Shown: piece after piece, positions 24,681-33,732 of the stretch | Position numbering within the stretch: the stretch's first letter is position 1 | Layout of the letters: the number at the start of each line of letters is the position of its first letter | DNA from: Clostridiales bacterium FE2011 | GTDB taxonomy: Bacteria; Bacillota; Clostridia; Christensenellales; Aristaeellaceae | Reading direction: 5' to 3' | DNA: 64,000 bases | Assembly (NCBI GenBank): GCA_017569305.1 | Contig: CP069418.1 | Location: forward strand, 3,410,001 to 3,474,000 | Position numbers and translations under genes: made by a program | The notes under the pieces: generated by a model | Database searches by the model: none | What the model was told of the DNA's origin: nothing | Seen by the model: only the letters and a program-made list of their open reading frames with translations

Positions 24681-25984
24681 ATATAAAGCTTCCTGAAGAC
24701 TTTATCAGCAGAATGCGGCAGCAGCTCGGTGATGAGCTGACCGCATTTTTGCATGCGCTGGAAGAACCCCCGGTCAGGGGAATCCGGATGAATCCCCTGA
24801 AAGTGACAGAGGCTGCAAAAGCACTGACCGAGGGCGGCCGTGTGCCATGGGCAAAAGACGGATATTACCTTGCCCCGGATTCCGCCGCAGGATCCATGAT
24901 CCTGCACGAAACCGGCGCATATTATATCCAGGAACCGGGAGCCATGCTGCCGGCGGCTGTGCTGGACGCCCGGCCGGGCGAAAAAATCCTGGACCTGTGC
25001 GCCGCGCCAGGCGGGAAATCCACCCAGATCGGCTGCGGAATGCAGGGGGAAGGGCTGCTGGTATGCAATGAACCTGTGCCGAAGCGGGCTGCCATCCTGA
25101 GCAGCAATATTGAAAGAATGGGACTGCCCAATACCATTGTTACCTGCGCAAAGCCGGAACAGCTGGCGAAGCAGTGGCCGGAAGGATTTGACGCGGTGAT
25201 GGTGGACGCTCCCTGTTCCGGGGAAGGGATGTTCCGGCGGGATCCGGAAACCAGAAACGAGTGGACGCAGGACAAAGCGGAAGGATGCGCTGAACGGCAG
25301 CGGGAAATCCTGAGTGCCGCAGCCCGGCTTGTCAGGCCGGGAGGAAGACTTGTTTATTCCACATGTACCTATAATCCCAGGGAAAATGAAGAGAATGCCC
25401 GGTGGTTCACGGCACAGTTTCCGGAATTCCGGATGGAAGCATTCTCACTGCCGGGCATTGACGCACCGGAAGGTATGTTCACATGCTATCCGCACCGGCT
25501 GAAGGGCGAGGGACAGTTTGCCGCGCTTTTCCGGAAAGCGGGTGAAGGAGAAGCGATTCTGCCGGAAGACAGATCCCTGCCAACTCCCTCAAAAAACGAC
25601 AGCACCGTATTTGCCGGAACTTTCCCGGAACTACCGAAGGCAACACACCTGTTCGGAAATACCCTGGTCTCCATTCCGGAGCTTCCGGACCTGAAGGGGA
25701 TCCGTACGCTGCGAATCGGCCTGCACCTGGGCGAAGTCCGGGGTAAAAACGCATTTCCGGATCACGCCGCGGCGCTGTGCTTCCGTACGCCGGATATGCA
25801 AACCTGTGATATGACGCCTGATGAAGCAGTGAAATTCCTGGCGGGGGAAACCATTGAAAGCAGCCTGGAAGGCTGGACGCTGATGCGGTATAACGGCCTT
25901 TCCGCCGGATGGGGAAAGGGCAGCGGCGGCATGATCAAAAACCATTATCCCAAAGGCCTCAGAGGCCTTCACTACCTGCCATAA
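24677..25984 (+). CDS. rRNA cytosine-C5 methyltransferase (RsmF/NOL1-NOP2-Sun family)
   Basis: 435 residues from the ATG at 24677, which overlaps the previous stop. The SAM-binding DLCAAPGGKSTQ motif is at residues about 109-120. The first catalytic cysteine is in VDAPCSGEGMFRRDP and the second in YSTCTYNPRENEE. The C-terminal 130 residues form a PUA-like tail as in RsmF. It methylates cytosine in 16S rRNA with S-adenosylmethionine. It is last in the cdaA run; no terminator is evident before the next promoter. Confidence 0.9.
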   Translation: MNIKLPEDFISRMRQQLGDELTAFLHALEEPPVRGIRMNPLKVTEAAKALTEGGRVPWAKDGYYLAPDSAAGSMILHETGAYYIQEPGAMLPAAVLDARPGEKILDLCAAPGGKSTQIGCGMQGEGLLVCNEPVPKRAAILSSNIERMGLPNTIVTCAKPEQLAKQWPEGFDAVMVDAPCSGEGMFRRDPETRNEWTQDKAEGCAERQREILSAAARLVRPGGRLVYSTCTYNPRENEENARWFTAQFPEFRMEAFSLPGIDAPEGMFTCYPHRLKGEGQFAALFRKAGEGEAILPEDRSLPTPSKNDSTVFAGTFPELPKATHLFGNTLVSIPELPDLKGIRTLRIGLHLGEVRGKNAFPDHAAALCFRTPDMQTCDMTPDEAVKFLAGETIESSLEGWTLMRYNGLSAGWGKGSGGMIKNHYPKGLRGLHYLP

Positions 25985-26017
25985 CGGGATGAAAAAAACA
26001 ATTTTTGAACAAATCCA

Positions 26018-26046
26018 TTGAAAACGATACCGAAATGCGGTATAAT
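26018..26046 (+). promoter_or_regulatory. Promoter of the solute-binding protein/ABC operon at 26 kb
   Basis: TTGAAA (26018-26023), 17-base spacer, TATAAT (26041-26046), 46 bases before the ATG. This is one of the best consensus matches in the window. Confidence 0.85.
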
Positions 26047-26092
26047 ACACCCAACAAAAAACACCGACAGGTGAATACAACAGGAGGCACCC

Positions 26093-27292
26093 ATGAAAAA
26101 ACTGTTTGCTGTTCTTTTAGTTGCTGTGATGACGTTCTCCCTGCTCAGCTTTGCACAGGCTGACGACGGATACACCATCCGTATCTACAGCAACTCCAAT
26201 TCCACTGAGCGGACAACCTGGCTGATTGAAAAGGCAAAGGAAGCCGGCTTTACCATCTCCATCGACGACAACTCCGTTATTTCCGGCGATACCGCTGCGG
26301 TACAGGCTGCCAATGAAAATAAAGACGGCGACCTGATCTTCGGCCTGAACGAAGTCCGCTGGTCCCAGCTGGTCAACGGCCAGTATGAAAACCTGAAGGT
26401 GATGGACTGGGCTCCCACCTGGGCTGATAAAGTCGGCGAATACAAATTCGACGGCAAGGCCTACGGCCTGGTGATCCAAAACATCCTGATGCTGTACCGG
26501 AACGATGAATTCGGCACCAACGGCGAAGCCCTGAAGTTTGATCACTGGGCAGACCTGGTGGACTGCGGATACACCTGGTACCGTCAGGGTAAGGTTGGCG
26601 GCACGACGAACATGAACATCAACAACGCCATGCTGTACTCCTTTACTGATCCCGAATCTCCAGCCGGCGGCATCTCCATCGACGGCTGGAAACGGCTGTG
26701 GGCATACTGCGCGAACGGCCAGAACACCGGCGACAAGTACGGCCTGGAGCCCCTGATCCGCGGCGACGTGCAGGTTTCCACCTTCTACTCCTCCTCCCTG
26801 TATGGCGAAATCACCGCCACTTCCGAAAACCCTGCTTACGAGCATCCGCTGAAAGGCGTACCGGTTGGCGAGAACTGGGGCCTGGTGGACATCGCCGACG
26901 GCACCTACTATATTGCTGAATACATCGGCGTACTGGACCGTGAAGGCCGCAGTGAAGCAGAGACCGAGACTGTGAAAGCGTTTGCTGAGTGGTTCGGTTC
27001 CGCCGAAACCCAGATCGCCTGGTCCGACGCGTTCGATTCCTATCCCTGCAATGCGGAAGCTGTTGACGCGCTGTATGACGAGGTTCCCCCGATCTACGCG
27101 ATCAAGAACTGCTCCCTTACCACCGTTCCCGGCACTGAAATGACCTACGCCGAGTACGTCGGAGCCCATTCCTCCGAATGGACCAACATTATGACCAACC
27201 TGGGATTCTATTGGGCCGACAACGCCAATGCCCCGGCAGAACCCGACTGGGACAACCTGGACTGGGCTACCCTGACCCAGAAGCAGGAATAA
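26093..27292 (+). CDS. Extracellular solute-binding protein, iron/polyamine-like (family 1)
   Basis: 399 residues with a signal peptide ending at FAQADDG. The mature part has the two-lobed binding-protein pattern of ferric-iron and polyamine binders (IYSNSNSTERTTWLIEKAKEAG at its start; GKAYGLVIQNILMLYRNDE in the middle; WGLVDIADGTYYIAEYIGVL later). It is followed by an ATPase and a fused permease, so it is the receptor of that importer. The ligand cannot be read from sequence; iron, polyamine, thiamine or phosphonate are all possible. GGAGG lies 6 bases before the ATG. Confidence 0.85.
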   Translation: MKKLFAVLLVAVMTFSLLSFAQADDGYTIRIYSNSNSTERTTWLIEKAKEAGFTISIDDNSVISGDTAAVQAANENKDGDLIFGLNEVRWSQLVNGQYENLKVMDWAPTWADKVGEYKFDGKAYGLVIQNILMLYRNDEFGTNGEALKFDHWADLVDCGYTWYRQGKVGGTTNMNINNAMLYSFTDPESPAGGISIDGWKRLWAYCANGQNTGDKYGLEPLIRGDVQVSTFYSSSLYGEITATSENPAYEHPLKGVPVGENWGLVDIADGTYYIAEYIGVLDREGRSEAETETVKAFAEWFGSAETQIAWSDAFDSYPCNAEAVDALYDEVPPIYAIKNCSLTTVPGTEMTYAEYVGAHSSEWTNIMTNLGFYWADNANAPAEPDWDNLDWATLTQKQE

Positions 27293-27312
27293 CCTGACAT
27301 GCCCTGATATCC

Positions 27313-27341
27313 GGGGCTGCCGCGTGTCGGCAGCCCCTTTT
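27313..27341 (+). terminator. Terminator-like hairpin after the binding protein gene
   Basis: A 9-bp stem GGGGCTGCC with its complement around a 7-base loop, then TTTT. It is likely a partial terminator, since the cognate ATPase and permease lie downstream without an obvious own promoter. Confidence 0.82.
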
Positions 27342-27373
27342 CCATAAAACGGAGAAAGAAGGACTGAAACGAA

Positions 27374-28384
27374 ATGATCGATCTGAAAAATATCGTCGTG
27401 CGGTTCGGCGACTTTGAAGCGCTGCACCACATCAATGTGGACGTAAAGGAAGGGGAGTTCTTTACATTCCTCGGACCGTCCGGATGCGGCAAAACCACAA
27501 CCCTGCGTACCATCACCGGGTTTATTGAGCCGGTTGAAGGGACAGTTTCCATGCAGGGCAGGGATATCACCCACGTGCCTATTGAAAAAAGAAATATCGG
27601 GATCGTGTTTCAGTCCTACGCGCTGTTTCCGACCATGACAGTACGGGATAATATAGCCTTCGGCCTGAAGATCAAGAAAATGAAGAAAGATGAGATCGAG
27701 CAGAAGGTAAAGGATATTGCCCGGAAAGTTGACCTGACCGATGAACAGCTGGCCAAAGCTGTTTCACAGCTTTCCGGCGGACAGCAGCAGCGCGTCGCCA
27801 TTGCCCGTGCACTGGTGACGGAACCGGCTATCATCTGCATGGATGAACCGCTGTCCAACCTGGACGCAAAACTGCGGGTAAACCTTAGGAACGAGCTGAA
27901 GAAAATGCAGCGCGAATTCGGCATCACAACAATCTACGTCACACACGACCAGGAAGAGGCACTGACGCTGTCTGACCGGATTGCCGTATTCAACAAGGGA
28001 TACATTGAGCAGATTGGCACGCCCAATGAAGTCTATAATCATTCCGCCACTGAGTTTGTGGCCAACTTTATCGGCGATATCAACAAGCTTCAGGCTGAAA
28101 TCACTTCCCTCATGAACCTGCCGCAGGACAAGGTGCATTATATCCGTCTTGAAAGGATCGGCGTCAGGGCCGACAGCGGTGACGAGCCAGCCACAGACGG
28201 ACAGGCTGTTTCCGTTAAAGGTGTGATTGAAAGCCAGGAATACTACGGACTGTTTATCAAATATACAATACAGACCGCCGGACAGACCCTGAAGGTTGTG
28301 GAAAAGAACGACGGTATCAACATCTATGAACCCGGCGATCACGTGATCCTGCGGATCGATCCGAAGGATATCATGAGTTATTGA
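27374..28384 (+). CDS. ABC importer ATPase (PotA/FbpC type)
   Basis: 336 residues. Walker A GPSGCGKTTTLRTI is at residues about 36-45, the Q-loop in FQSYALFPTMTV, signature LSGGQQQRVAIARAL, and Walker B IICMDEPLSNLD. A C-terminal TOBE-like domain begins near residue 235. It drives the importer encoded by its neighbours. The RBS is weak (AAAGAAGGACTGAAACGAAATG). The stop is 13 bases before the permease start. Confidence 0.92.
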   Translation: MIDLKNIVVRFGDFEALHHINVDVKEGEFFTFLGPSGCGKTTTLRTITGFIEPVEGTVSMQGRDITHVPIEKRNIGIVFQSYALFPTMTVRDNIAFGLKIKKMKKDEIEQKVKDIARKVDLTDEQLAKAVSQLSGGQQQRVAIARALVTEPAIICMDEPLSNLDAKLRVNLRNELKKMQREFGITTIYVTHDQEEALTLSDRIAVFNKGYIEQIGTPNEVYNHSATEFVANFIGDINKLQAEITSLMNLPQDKVHYIRLERIGVRADSGDEPATDGQAVSVKGVIESQEYYGLFIKYTIQTAGQTLKVVEKNDGINIYEPGDHVILRIDPKDIMSY

Positions 28385-28397
28385 GGGAGGTGAGATC

Positions 28398-30338
28398 ATG
28401 CAGGCTTCCATTGCCGGAAAGCAAAAATACGGCCTGGGAAAGCTATGGGGCATCTTCGGCGGCGTCCTGTTCGTCTATCTCTTCCTCGGCTTCATGGTTA
28501 TTCCATGCTTCAATACCCTGACATCAGTATTCAGGGAGACAGACGCGGCAGGCAATCCGGATCCGTTTGCCGTTATCCGGTTCTTCTTCGCGGGGAACAT
28601 GCCGCTGTTCCTGTGGAATTCCATCCGGCTGGCCATGTGCCTGGTTGTGACGGTCAACGTGGTCGGCATCTCCATTGTGCTGCTGACTGAATATTTTGAT
28701 ATCAAAGGCGCGAAAATCCTGCGTCTCGGCTATATGACGACCCTGATTTATTCAGGCGTCGCGCTGGTTACCGGTTATCAGTTCCTGTATGATCCGAACG
28801 GACTGATGACCAAGTGGCTTGCAGACTTTTTCCCGGGGATGAACAAGCAATGGTTTACAGGTTTCAACGCGGTACTGTTTACTATGACGTTTGCCTGTAC
28901 CTCCAACCATGCGCTGTTCCTGCGTAATGCCATACGGGGAATTGACTACAACACCGTGGAAGCCGCACGAAATCTGGGCGCAAAGCCTTTCAAGGTATTG
29001 CTGAAAGTGGTTATGCCCACGCTGCTGCCTACGCTGTTTTCCCTGACGGTTATGACGTTCATCACCGGCCTGTGCGCCATGTCAGCGCCTACGCTGCTGG
29101 GATACAACTCCATCAACCCGGAAATTGTCCGGCTTGCCGGATCATCGGCGGCGGATGAATCCTTCCCACAGGCACGGGCGGCTCTCCTGTCCGTGATTCT
29201 GGCAATGTGCACGATTACGCTGCTGCTGACCCTGAATCATTATGAAAGCAAAGGTCACTACCTTTCCGTCAGCAAAACCAAGGCCAAGCTTGTGAAGCAG
29301 AAAATCCAGAATCCTGTAGCTAACATTCTGGCGCATATCTATGCCTATGTCCTGTTTGTGATCTACATGACCCCTGTGGTCATGATCATCGTATTCTCCT
29401 TCCAGAACTGGGGCAACGTCCGAAACAAGGTGCTGGACGCTTCCTCCTGGACTTTGTCCAACTACTTCGGCAACCAGGATTACATTTACCAGAACTGGAA
29501 AGGAAAGGAAATGGTGAGCAAAGGCGCCATTTCCGGCGTGTTCGGCAACGAAAAGACCCTGGGCGGTATCCGGCTGAGCTTCATCATGTCCGCCATCGCG
29601 GCGGCACTGGCCTGCGTCATCGTTGTGATTGCTGTAAACTATATCTTCAAGCATAAGAAGAAAAAACGGGGCAAGCTGGTTGAGGCCTGCCTGCTTTTCC
29701 CGTGGCTCCTTCCGACTATCCTGATCTGCTACTCCTTCCGGACTTTTTTCAACGGAAACGTGTTCTATGTGTTCGGCCAGAACCTGTATATGAAAGAGAA
29801 TGTCAGGATCCTGATTGTTCTGGCCTATATGGTGGTTAAGCTGCCATTTGCCGTGAGAATGATCAAGGCGGCTTTCTACGCGATAGACGACGAACTGGAG
29901 GACGCAGCCAGGAACCTGGGCGCAAGCCAGGTGGTCACATTCCTGAGGGTTAAGCTGCCGATTGTGCTGCCAAGCGTCCTGGCTGTATTCGCGTTGAATT
30001 TTAACGCACTGTTCTCCGAATATGACATGGGAGCAACCTTCAAGAAAGCAGAAGGTACGACCTACGCCATGGTCATCCAGAGCATGTGTGAGGATGAAGG
30101 CAGGAACAACGTCAACATGAACGCGTCCGGACGGCGGTGCGCATCCACCGTATTCATCATGATTATTTCCGGTCTGATCCTATACCTGGTGTACGGCGTC
30201 GGGGCACGGGACCTGGGCGAACGCCTTGCCATCCGGGAAAAGCGCAGGAAGCGCATAGAGAAAATAAAAGGAAAGCTCGGCATCGCACACGCGGCAGCAG
30301 AAGGAATGCCGAAAGAGGAACAAGAAACTGCAGCATGA
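28398..30338 (+). CDS. ABC importer permease, two permease units fused in one chain
   Basis: 646 residues with about 12 membrane helices. Two ATPase-contact EAA loops are present: EAARNLGAKPFKVLLKVVMP near residue 190 and DAARNLGASQVVTFLRVKLP near residue 500. The two halves therefore each correspond to one ordinary permease, as in FbpB-type iron permeases. It should act as a pseudo-dimer with the ATPase upstream. The ATG has GGAGGTGAG 5 bases upstream. The stop overlaps the HAD gene by 4 bases. Confidence 0.9.
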   Translation: MQASIAGKQKYGLGKLWGIFGGVLFVYLFLGFMVIPCFNTLTSVFRETDAAGNPDPFAVIRFFFAGNMPLFLWNSIRLAMCLVVTVNVVGISIVLLTEYFDIKGAKILRLGYMTTLIYSGVALVTGYQFLYDPNGLMTKWLADFFPGMNKQWFTGFNAVLFTMTFACTSNHALFLRNAIRGIDYNTVEAARNLGAKPFKVLLKVVMPTLLPTLFSLTVMTFITGLCAMSAPTLLGYNSINPEIVRLAGSSAADESFPQARAALLSVILAMCTITLLLTLNHYESKGHYLSVSKTKAKLVKQKIQNPVANILAHIYAYVLFVIYMTPVVMIIVFSFQNWGNVRNKVLDASSWTLSNYFGNQDYIYQNWKGKEMVSKGAISGVFGNEKTLGGIRLSFIMSAIAAALACVIVVIAVNYIFKHKKKKRGKLVEACLLFPWLLPTILICYSFRTFFNGNVFYVFGQNLYMKENVRILIVLAYMVVKLPFAVRMIKAAFYAIDDELEDAARNLGASQVVTFLRVKLPIVLPSVLAVFALNFNALFSEYDMGATFKKAEGTTYAMVIQSMCEDEGRNNVNMNASGRRCASTVFIMIISGLILYLVYGVGARDLGERLAIREKRRKRIEKIKGKLGIAHAAAEGMPKEEQETAA

Positions 30339-30946
30339 TCCGTAATATCGTTTTTGACATGGGAAACGTAGTGATCCAGTTTGACCCGAAAAGTTTTATA
30401 GACAGGGAAGGCATCCTGGATCCTGAAGACAGAAAAATTGTTATGAATGAACTTTTCCTCTCTGTGGAATGGGCGCAGATGGACGCGGGAACGCTGACGG
30501 AAGAAACCGCTGAACCGCTGATCCTTCCCAGATTTCCAGAGAGGCTGAGGGGAAAAGTAAGGAACCTTCTTTATAACTGGTCCTATCCGAGGGATATGAT
30601 TCCCGGTATGGAAGACCTTATCAAACGACTGAAAGAGGCCGGATACCGGATCTACCTCCTGAGCAACGCGAGTTCCGCACAGCATGAATACTGGCCGAAG
30701 TATCCGGTGAGCGGATATTTTGACGGGAAAATGATCTCCTGGGATGTGAAAACGGTCAAGCCCAATCCGGAAATATACAGGCTTTTCACAGAAAAGTTTT
30801 CTCTGAAGCCGGAAGAATGCCTGTTTACGGACGACTCTTCAGCCAACGTGGCCGCAGCCATTGCATGCGGCTGGAAAGGGATCGTTTTCCACGGGGAAGC
30901 GGATGAACTGGAGCAGAAAATGAGGGAGTCCGGCATCCGGATCTGA
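30335..30946 (+). CDS. HAD-superfamily hydrolase (YihX-like)
   Basis: 203 residues. Motif I is FDMGNVV (nucleophile aspartate at residue 7), motif II the serine in YLLSNAS, the lysine in KPNPEIY, and motif IV TDDSSANV. The pattern fits HAD-IA sugar-phosphate or flavin-phosphate phosphatases. Translation is coupled to the upstream permease by a 4-base overlap; whether it acts on the imported substrate is unknown. A terminator follows. Confidence 0.88.
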   Translation: MIRNIVFDMGNVVIQFDPKSFIDREGILDPEDRKIVMNELFLSVEWAQMDAGTLTEETAEPLILPRFPERLRGKVRNLLYNWSYPRDMIPGMEDLIKRLKEAGYRIYLLSNASSAQHEYWPKYPVSGYFDGKMISWDVKTVKPNPEIYRLFTEKFSLKPEECLFTDDSSANVAAAIACGWKGIVFHGEADELEQKMRESGIRI

Positions 30947-30971
30947 CAATATCCCTGAAAACCCCGAAAAT

Positions 30972-31008
30972 AAATGAAGTCAGGCAAAGAAAATGCTTGA
31001 CTTCATTT
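30972..31008 (+). terminator. Terminator after the HAD gene, overlapping the rplM promoter
   Basis: A 15-bp stem (30972-30986 with 30994-31008, one G-U) has a 7-base loop. Its right arm contains the -35 box of the next promoter. Confidence 0.8.
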
Positions 31009-31025
31009 GCTGTTTGACGTAAAAT
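30997..31025 (+). promoter_or_regulatory. Promoter of rplM-rpsI
   Basis: TTGACT (30997-31002), 17-base spacer, TAAAAT (31020-31025), leaving a leader of about 105 bases before rplM. Confidence 0.8.
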
Positions 31026-31031
31026 AGCGTT

Positions 31032-31075
31032 TGGCAATCAATAGCTCCGCTAGCCCCGGTAGCCATTGACTCAAT
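31032..31075 (+). promoter_or_regulatory. Possible structured leader of rplM
   Basis: The rplM leader can fold TCAATAGCT against AGCCATTGA around an inner GC-rich loop. Ribosomal protein L13 leaders with autoregulatory structures are known in Firmicutes. Homology to that class is only suspected here. Confidence 0.35.
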
Positions 31076-31135
31076 CCGAACATGCGACCATCATGTGAGG
31101 AAACACTTCAACCATCAACCCAAGGAGGAAGTACT

Positions 31136-31567
31136 TTGAAGACATTTATTCCTAAGGCTGCTGACATCGACCGCAAATGGTACGTTGTCGACGCGGACGG
31201 GATGGTTCTGGGCCGGCTGGCCAGCCAGGTTGCCAACATCCTTCGCGGCAAGAACAAGCCGATTTATACCCCCAATATGGATACCGGTGATTATGTTATC
31301 ATCATCAACGCTTCCAAGGCTATCCTGACCGGCAAGAAGCTGGATCAGAAGATCTACTATCATCACAGCGGTTATGCCGGCGGTCTGAAAGAGACCAAGT
31401 ATCGCAAGCTGATGGCCGAAAAGCCCGAGTTTGCCGTTCGCCGCGCTGTCGTGGGCATGCTGCCCAAGGGACCCCTGGGACGCCAGATGGCCCGGAAGCT
31501 TAAGGTTTATGCCGGAGCCGAGCATGAGCAGGCTGCTCAGAAGCCTGAAGTGCTGGATCTGAAGTGA
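31136..31567 (+). CDS. rplM: Large ribosomal subunit protein L13
   Basis: 143 residues from a TTG start at 31136 (AAGGAGGAA 5 bases before). [19 protein letters not shown] and [14 protein letters not shown] open the protein, and the [23 protein letters not shown] segment is the L13 signature. An upstream ATG at 31082 would add 18 residues without family support. It is transcribed with rpsI, 21 bases downstream. Confidence 0.95.
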   Translation: MKTFIPKAADIDRKWYVVDADGMVLGRLASQVANILRGKNKPIYTPNMDTGDYVIIINASKAILTGKKLDQKIYYHHSGYAGGLKETKYRKLMAEKPEFAVRRAVVGMLPKGPLGRQMARKLKVYAGAEHEQAAQKPEVLDLK

Positions 31568-31588
31568 CGCGGAAAGGAGTAAAAGAGA

Positions 31589-31978
31589 ATGGCTAAGGTA
31601 GAATTCAATGCGGTTGGTCGCCGTAAGAAAGCCGTTGCCCGCGTCCGTCTGGTTGCCGGCGATGGAAAGATCACGATCAACAAGCGTGATATTGATCAGT
31701 ATTTCGGTCTGGAAACCCTGAAGATGACTGTTCGTCAGCCCCTGACCCTGACAAACACCGGCAGCTTCGATGTGCTGGTGAACGTCAACGGCGGCGGTCT
31801 GACCGGTCAGGCCGGTGCAATCCGTCACGGTATCAGCCGTGCCCTTTGCAAGGCTGATCCGGAACTGCGCGGTGCCCTGAAGAAGGCCGGCCTGCTGACC
31901 CGCGATCCTCGTATGAAGGAGCGCAAGAAGTACGGTCTGAAGGCAGCCCGTCGTGCTCCGCAGTTCAGCAAGCGCTGA
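31589..31978 (+). CDS. rpsI: Small ribosomal subunit protein S9
   Basis: 129 residues. [21 protein letters not shown] near the start, [14 protein letters not shown] in the middle and the C-terminal tail ending FSKR, which reaches the P-site tRNA, identify uS9. The RBS is GGAAAGGAG. It is cotranscribed with rplM, the standard pair. Confidence 0.96.
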   Translation: MAKVEFNAVGRRKKAVARVRLVAGDGKITINKRDIDQYFGLETLKMTVRQPLTLTNTGSFDVLVNVNGGGLTGQAGAIRHGISRALCKADPELRGALKKAGLLTRDPRMKERKKYGLKAARRAPQFSKR

Positions 31979-31997
31979 TTATACGACTGCTTTACAA

Positions 31998-32029
31998 AAT
32001 CCCTGTACCGGATGGTACGGGGATTTTTT
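31998..32029 (+). terminator. Terminator of rplM-rpsI
   Basis: A 12-bp stem with one T-G pair (31998-32009 with 32014-32025) and a 4-base loop, then T run. Confidence 0.88.
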
Positions 32030-32041
32030 GATGGCGAAAGC

Positions 32042-32070
32042 TTGAAAGCATCCGCCTTGAAAGTTATAAT
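32042..32070 (+). promoter_or_regulatory. Promoter of pgi
   Basis: TTGAAA (32042-32047), 17-base spacer, TATAAT (32065-32070), 36 bases before the ATG. Confidence 0.85.
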
Positions 32071-32105
32071 ATGCATGCAATACAAATTGTTACGGAGGTT
32101 CCGGA

Positions 32106-33686
32106 ATGAATCAGTGGAAGAATCTGAATGAACTGACATCCTATCAGCACCTGGGCCAGAACGGAAGGGTAGACCTTACCCGCGCCATGGCCGGTGAAGA
32201 AGGAACAGCAAGAGTCAAGAAGTATAATGCCCCAATGGCAGCCGGCATGACCTATTACTATGCGGCAAAGCAGGTGGACGACGCTATCCTGAAGGATTTG
32301 TGCGCACTGGCGGAAGAAGCGCAGCTGGCTTCCAAGTTTGAGGAGCTGTATAACGGCGCTGTCATCAACACCGGAGAAAAGCGCCTGGTGCTTCATCACC
32401 TGACCCGCGGCCAGCTGGGCGGCGCAGTGAATGCCGACGGTACAGACAAGCGCGCTTTCTATACGGAACAGCAGCGCAAAATTGCCGCTTTTGCCAAAAA
32501 GGTCCATGACGGCGAGATTGTGAACGAAAAGGGCGAAGCCTTTACCACCGTGGTGCAGATCGGTATCGGCGGCAGCGACCTCGGCCCCCGCGCAATGTAC
32601 CTGGCCCTGGAAAACTGGGCCAAGAAGAACGGCTGCTTCAAAATGGAAGCGAAGTTCATCAGCAATGTGGATCCGGACGACGCCGCAGGCGTACTGGGCA
32701 CAATCGATCCTTCCAGGACGATCTTTATCCTGGTTTCCAAATCCGGTACAACGCTGGAAACCCTGACCAACGAATCCTTTGTGAAGGAAGCACTGAAAAA
32801 CGCCGGACTGGACGCTTCAAAGCATATGATTGCCGTAACGAGCGAGACTTCTCCGCTGGCGGGCAACAGCGATTACCTGGACGCCTTCTTCATGGATGAC
32901 TTTATCGGCGGACGTTTCTCCTCCACTTCTTCCGTGGGCGGAGCGGTGCTTTCCCTGGCCTTCGGACCGGAAGTATTTGACCGTTTCCTGCAGGGCGCTG
33001 CTGAAGAAGACAAGCTGGCCGCCGGCAAAGATCCGATGACCAACGCCGCGATGCTGGACGCGCTGATCGGCGTTTACGAGCGGAACGTGCTCGGATATCC
33101 GGCTACAGCCGTGCTGCCTTATTCCCAGGCACTGAGCCGCTTCCCGGCACACCTGCAGCAGATGGATATGGAATCCAACGGCAAGAGCGTGAACAGAAGG
33201 GGAGAAGCAGTGGATTATCCCACCGGGCCCATCATCTTCGGCGAACCCGGCACAAACGGACAGCACTCCTTCTATCAGCTGCTGCACCAGGGAACGGATA
33301 TTATTCCGCTGCAGTTTATCGGTTTCAATGAAAACCAGGCCGGCATGGACGTTACCATCCAGGGCAGCACCAGCCAGCAGAAGCTGAGCGCCAACGTTGC
33401 CGCACAGATTATGGCCTTTGCCTGCGGCAAACAGGATGAAAACCGCAACAAGCATTTTGCCGGCAACCGGCCTTCCAGCATTATCATCGGTAAGCAGCTG
33501 ACCCCTGAAGCACTGGGTGCACTGCTGTCCCACTTTGAAAACAAGGTCATGTTCCAGGGCTTCCTGTGGAACCTGAACAGCTTTGATCAGGAAGGCGTAC
33601 AGCTGGGCAAGATCCTGGCCAAGCGCGTTCTCGCCCATGAGACAGACGGAGCGCTGAAGGCATTCAGCGAACTGCTGGGCATCTGA
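32106..33686 (+). CDS. pgi: Glucose-6-phosphate isomerase
   Basis: 526 residues, the longer PGI class rather than the 450-residue Bacillus type. IGIGGSDLGPRAM near residue 155, the sugar-phosphate SKSGTTLET motif near residue 212, the GGRFSSTSSVGG segment and a C-terminal SFDQEGVQLGK with the catalytic lysine are visible. It interconverts glucose-6-phosphate and fructose-6-phosphate. The ATG has GGAGGTTCCG upstream. Monocistronic, sharing a terminator with the convergent tsaC operon. Confidence 0.95.
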   Translation: MNQWKNLNELTSYQHLGQNGRVDLTRAMAGEEGTARVKKYNAPMAAGMTYYYAAKQVDDAILKDLCALAEEAQLASKFEELYNGAVINTGEKRLVLHHLTRGQLGGAVNADGTDKRAFYTEQQRKIAAFAKKVHDGEIVNEKGEAFTTVVQIGIGGSDLGPRAMYLALENWAKKNGCFKMEAKFISNVDPDDAAGVLGTIDPSRTIFILVSKSGTTLETLTNESFVKEALKNAGLDASKHMIAVTSETSPLAGNSDYLDAFFMDDFIGGRFSSTSSVGGAVLSLAFGPEVFDRFLQGAAEEDKLAAGKDPMTNAAMLDALIGVYERNVLGYPATAVLPYSQALSRFPAHLQQMDMESNGKSVNRRGEAVDYPTGPIIFGEPGTNGQHSFYQLLHQGTDIIPLQFIGFNENQAGMDVTIQGSTSQQKLSANVAAQIMAFACGKQDENRNKHFAGNRPSSIIIGKQLTPEALGALLSHFENKVMFQGFLWNLNSFDQEGVQLGKILAKRVLAHETDGALKAFSELLGI

Positions 33687-33699
33687 CAAACGCACAGAA

Positions 33700-33730
33700 A
33701 AACGAGGTTCCTGAAACAGGAACCTCGTTT
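33700..33730. terminator. Bidirectional terminator between pgi and tsaC
   Basis: A perfect 14-bp stem (33700-33713 with 33717-33730), 3-base loop, with T-rich and A-rich flanks on the two sides. Confidence 0.9.
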
Positions 33731-33732
33731 CT

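Noticed and set aside
31026..31135. A tRNA-like fold before rplM
   Set aside because: No acceptor stem, T-loop or CCA-like pattern could be assembled; a leader structure explains the pairing better.
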